A stretch of 5,165 nt of DNA from positions 1 through 5,165 of the forward strand of contig QNZV01000133.1 of the NCBI GenBank assembly GCA_003978395.1, read 5' to 3'. This DNA is from Sulfurovum sp. Lineage in GTDB: Bacteria; Campylobacterota; Campylobacteria; Campylobacterales; Sulfurovaceae. The translations under genes were made by a program, and so were the position numbers. Below, piece by piece: positions 4,839 through 5,165 of this stretch (position 1 is the stretch's first letter; each line of letters opens with the position of its first letter). The notes beneath the pieces were generated by a model. The model was not told the DNA's origin. It did no database searches and saw only the letters and a program-made list of their open reading frames with translations.

Positions 4839-5165
4839 GCCAATGCCTTTTTAAAGAAAGTAACTGTTTTATCCATCATGATATGTAAAGAGTGTTGCTC
4901 TTTTCCCTCCAAAAGAATACGCATAAGGTTTTCTGTTCCTGAATAACGTACCAAATAACGCATACCTTGTGACTCTATCTCTGCAAAAAGTTCTTTGACA
5001 CCTTTAATCTCATCAATAGGAATTTTATGCGATATTTTTAAGTTAGCTTGTTCTTGAGGATAAAGTTCAAAAATATCAAACGCTTCACTTGCTGTTTTAT
5101 TGGTCTCTATCATATAAGCAAATGCTTGTAGTGCCGATACCAAACCGTCACCTGTTTTTGCATAG
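4835..5165 (-). CDS. glmM: Phosphoglucosamine mutase, C-terminal part (5' end outside window)
   Basis: GlmM converts glucosamine-6-phosphate to glucosamine-1-phosphate in the cytosol, feeding UDP-GlcNAc for peptidoglycan and lipopolysaccharide. About 109 C-terminal residues are visible, of a protein usually near 445. The frame is open to the window edge, where it reads YAKTGDGLVSALQ, the conserved TGDG-x-x-SAL block of alpha-D-phosphohexomutases; the TTG at 5143 inside it is not a start. The domain-4 phosphate-binding loop is RYSGTEN (bases 4928-4948), followed by LMRILLEG as in GlmM. Proteobacterial enzymes usually have RPSGTEP; the Tyr and Asn variants also occur in GlmM relatives. The active-site phosphoserine and metal loop are off the window. 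The gene overlaps lspA by 4 bases, so the two form an operon. Confidence 0.93.
   Translation of the reverse strand, partial: YAKTGDGLVSALQAFAYMIETNKTASEAFDIFELYPQEQANLKISHKIPIDEIKGVKELFAEIESQGMRYLVRYSGTENLMRILLEGKEQHSLHIMMDKTVTFFKKALA

Noticed and set aside
4835..5143. glmM fragment starting at TTG 5143
   Set aside because: The TTG is the Leu of the conserved TGDGL block; the frame continues to the window edge.

Overview
The window is AT-rich DNA from a bacterium that is most likely a member of the Campylobacterota (a Sulfurovum, Sulfurimonas or Arcobacter-like relative). This rests on base composition, on a SurA/PEB4-like periplasmic protein, on a di-heme cytochrome c peroxidase, and on glmM followed directly by lspA, an order I recall from Campylobacter and Helicobacter. 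The assignment is inference; no rRNA or other marker is present.

Layout, left to right. (1) 1-559, plus strand: C-terminal part of a di-heme cytochrome c peroxidase. (2) 564-1349, minus strand: an ADP-ribosylglycohydrolase-fold protein that has lost the metal-binding Asp residues of the family. It converges on the peroxidase gene with only 4 bases between the stop codons, and two perfect hairpins lie in its last codons. (3) 1350-1725: a 376-base gene-free stretch holding a candidate promoter, a compact hairpin and a pair of 12-base inverted repeats that may bound a small MITE-like element. (4) 1726-4097, plus strand: a DUF2461 protein, dapF (diaminopimelate epimerase) and a secreted parvulin-type foldase, each with its own Shine-Dalgarno sequence and separated by 46 and 61 bases. 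(5) 4098-4215: a very AT-rich gap with a perfect 18-base dyad, leading into a 42-codon ORF (4216-4344) with good expression signals. (6) 4356-5165, minus strand: glmM (C-terminal part) and lspA, overlapping by 4 bases. A bulged 12-bp hairpin lies between the small ORF and lspA and includes both stop codons.

Functional themes. DapF (meso-DAP for peptidoglycan and lysine), GlmM (glucosamine-1-phosphate for UDP-GlcNAc), LspA (lipoprotein signal peptide removal) and the SurA-like protein (envelope protein folding) all serve the cell envelope. The peroxidase detoxifies H2O2 in the periplasm. No phage, CRISPR, RNA gene or complete insertion sequence is visible, and I see no clear multi-gene novel system. 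The points most worth a second look are two likely pseudoenzymes (the ADP-ribosylglycohydrolase homolog and the parvulin, each lacking its family's active-site residues), the unrecognised 42-codon gene with its upstream dyad, and the inverted-repeat element at about 1535-1678.
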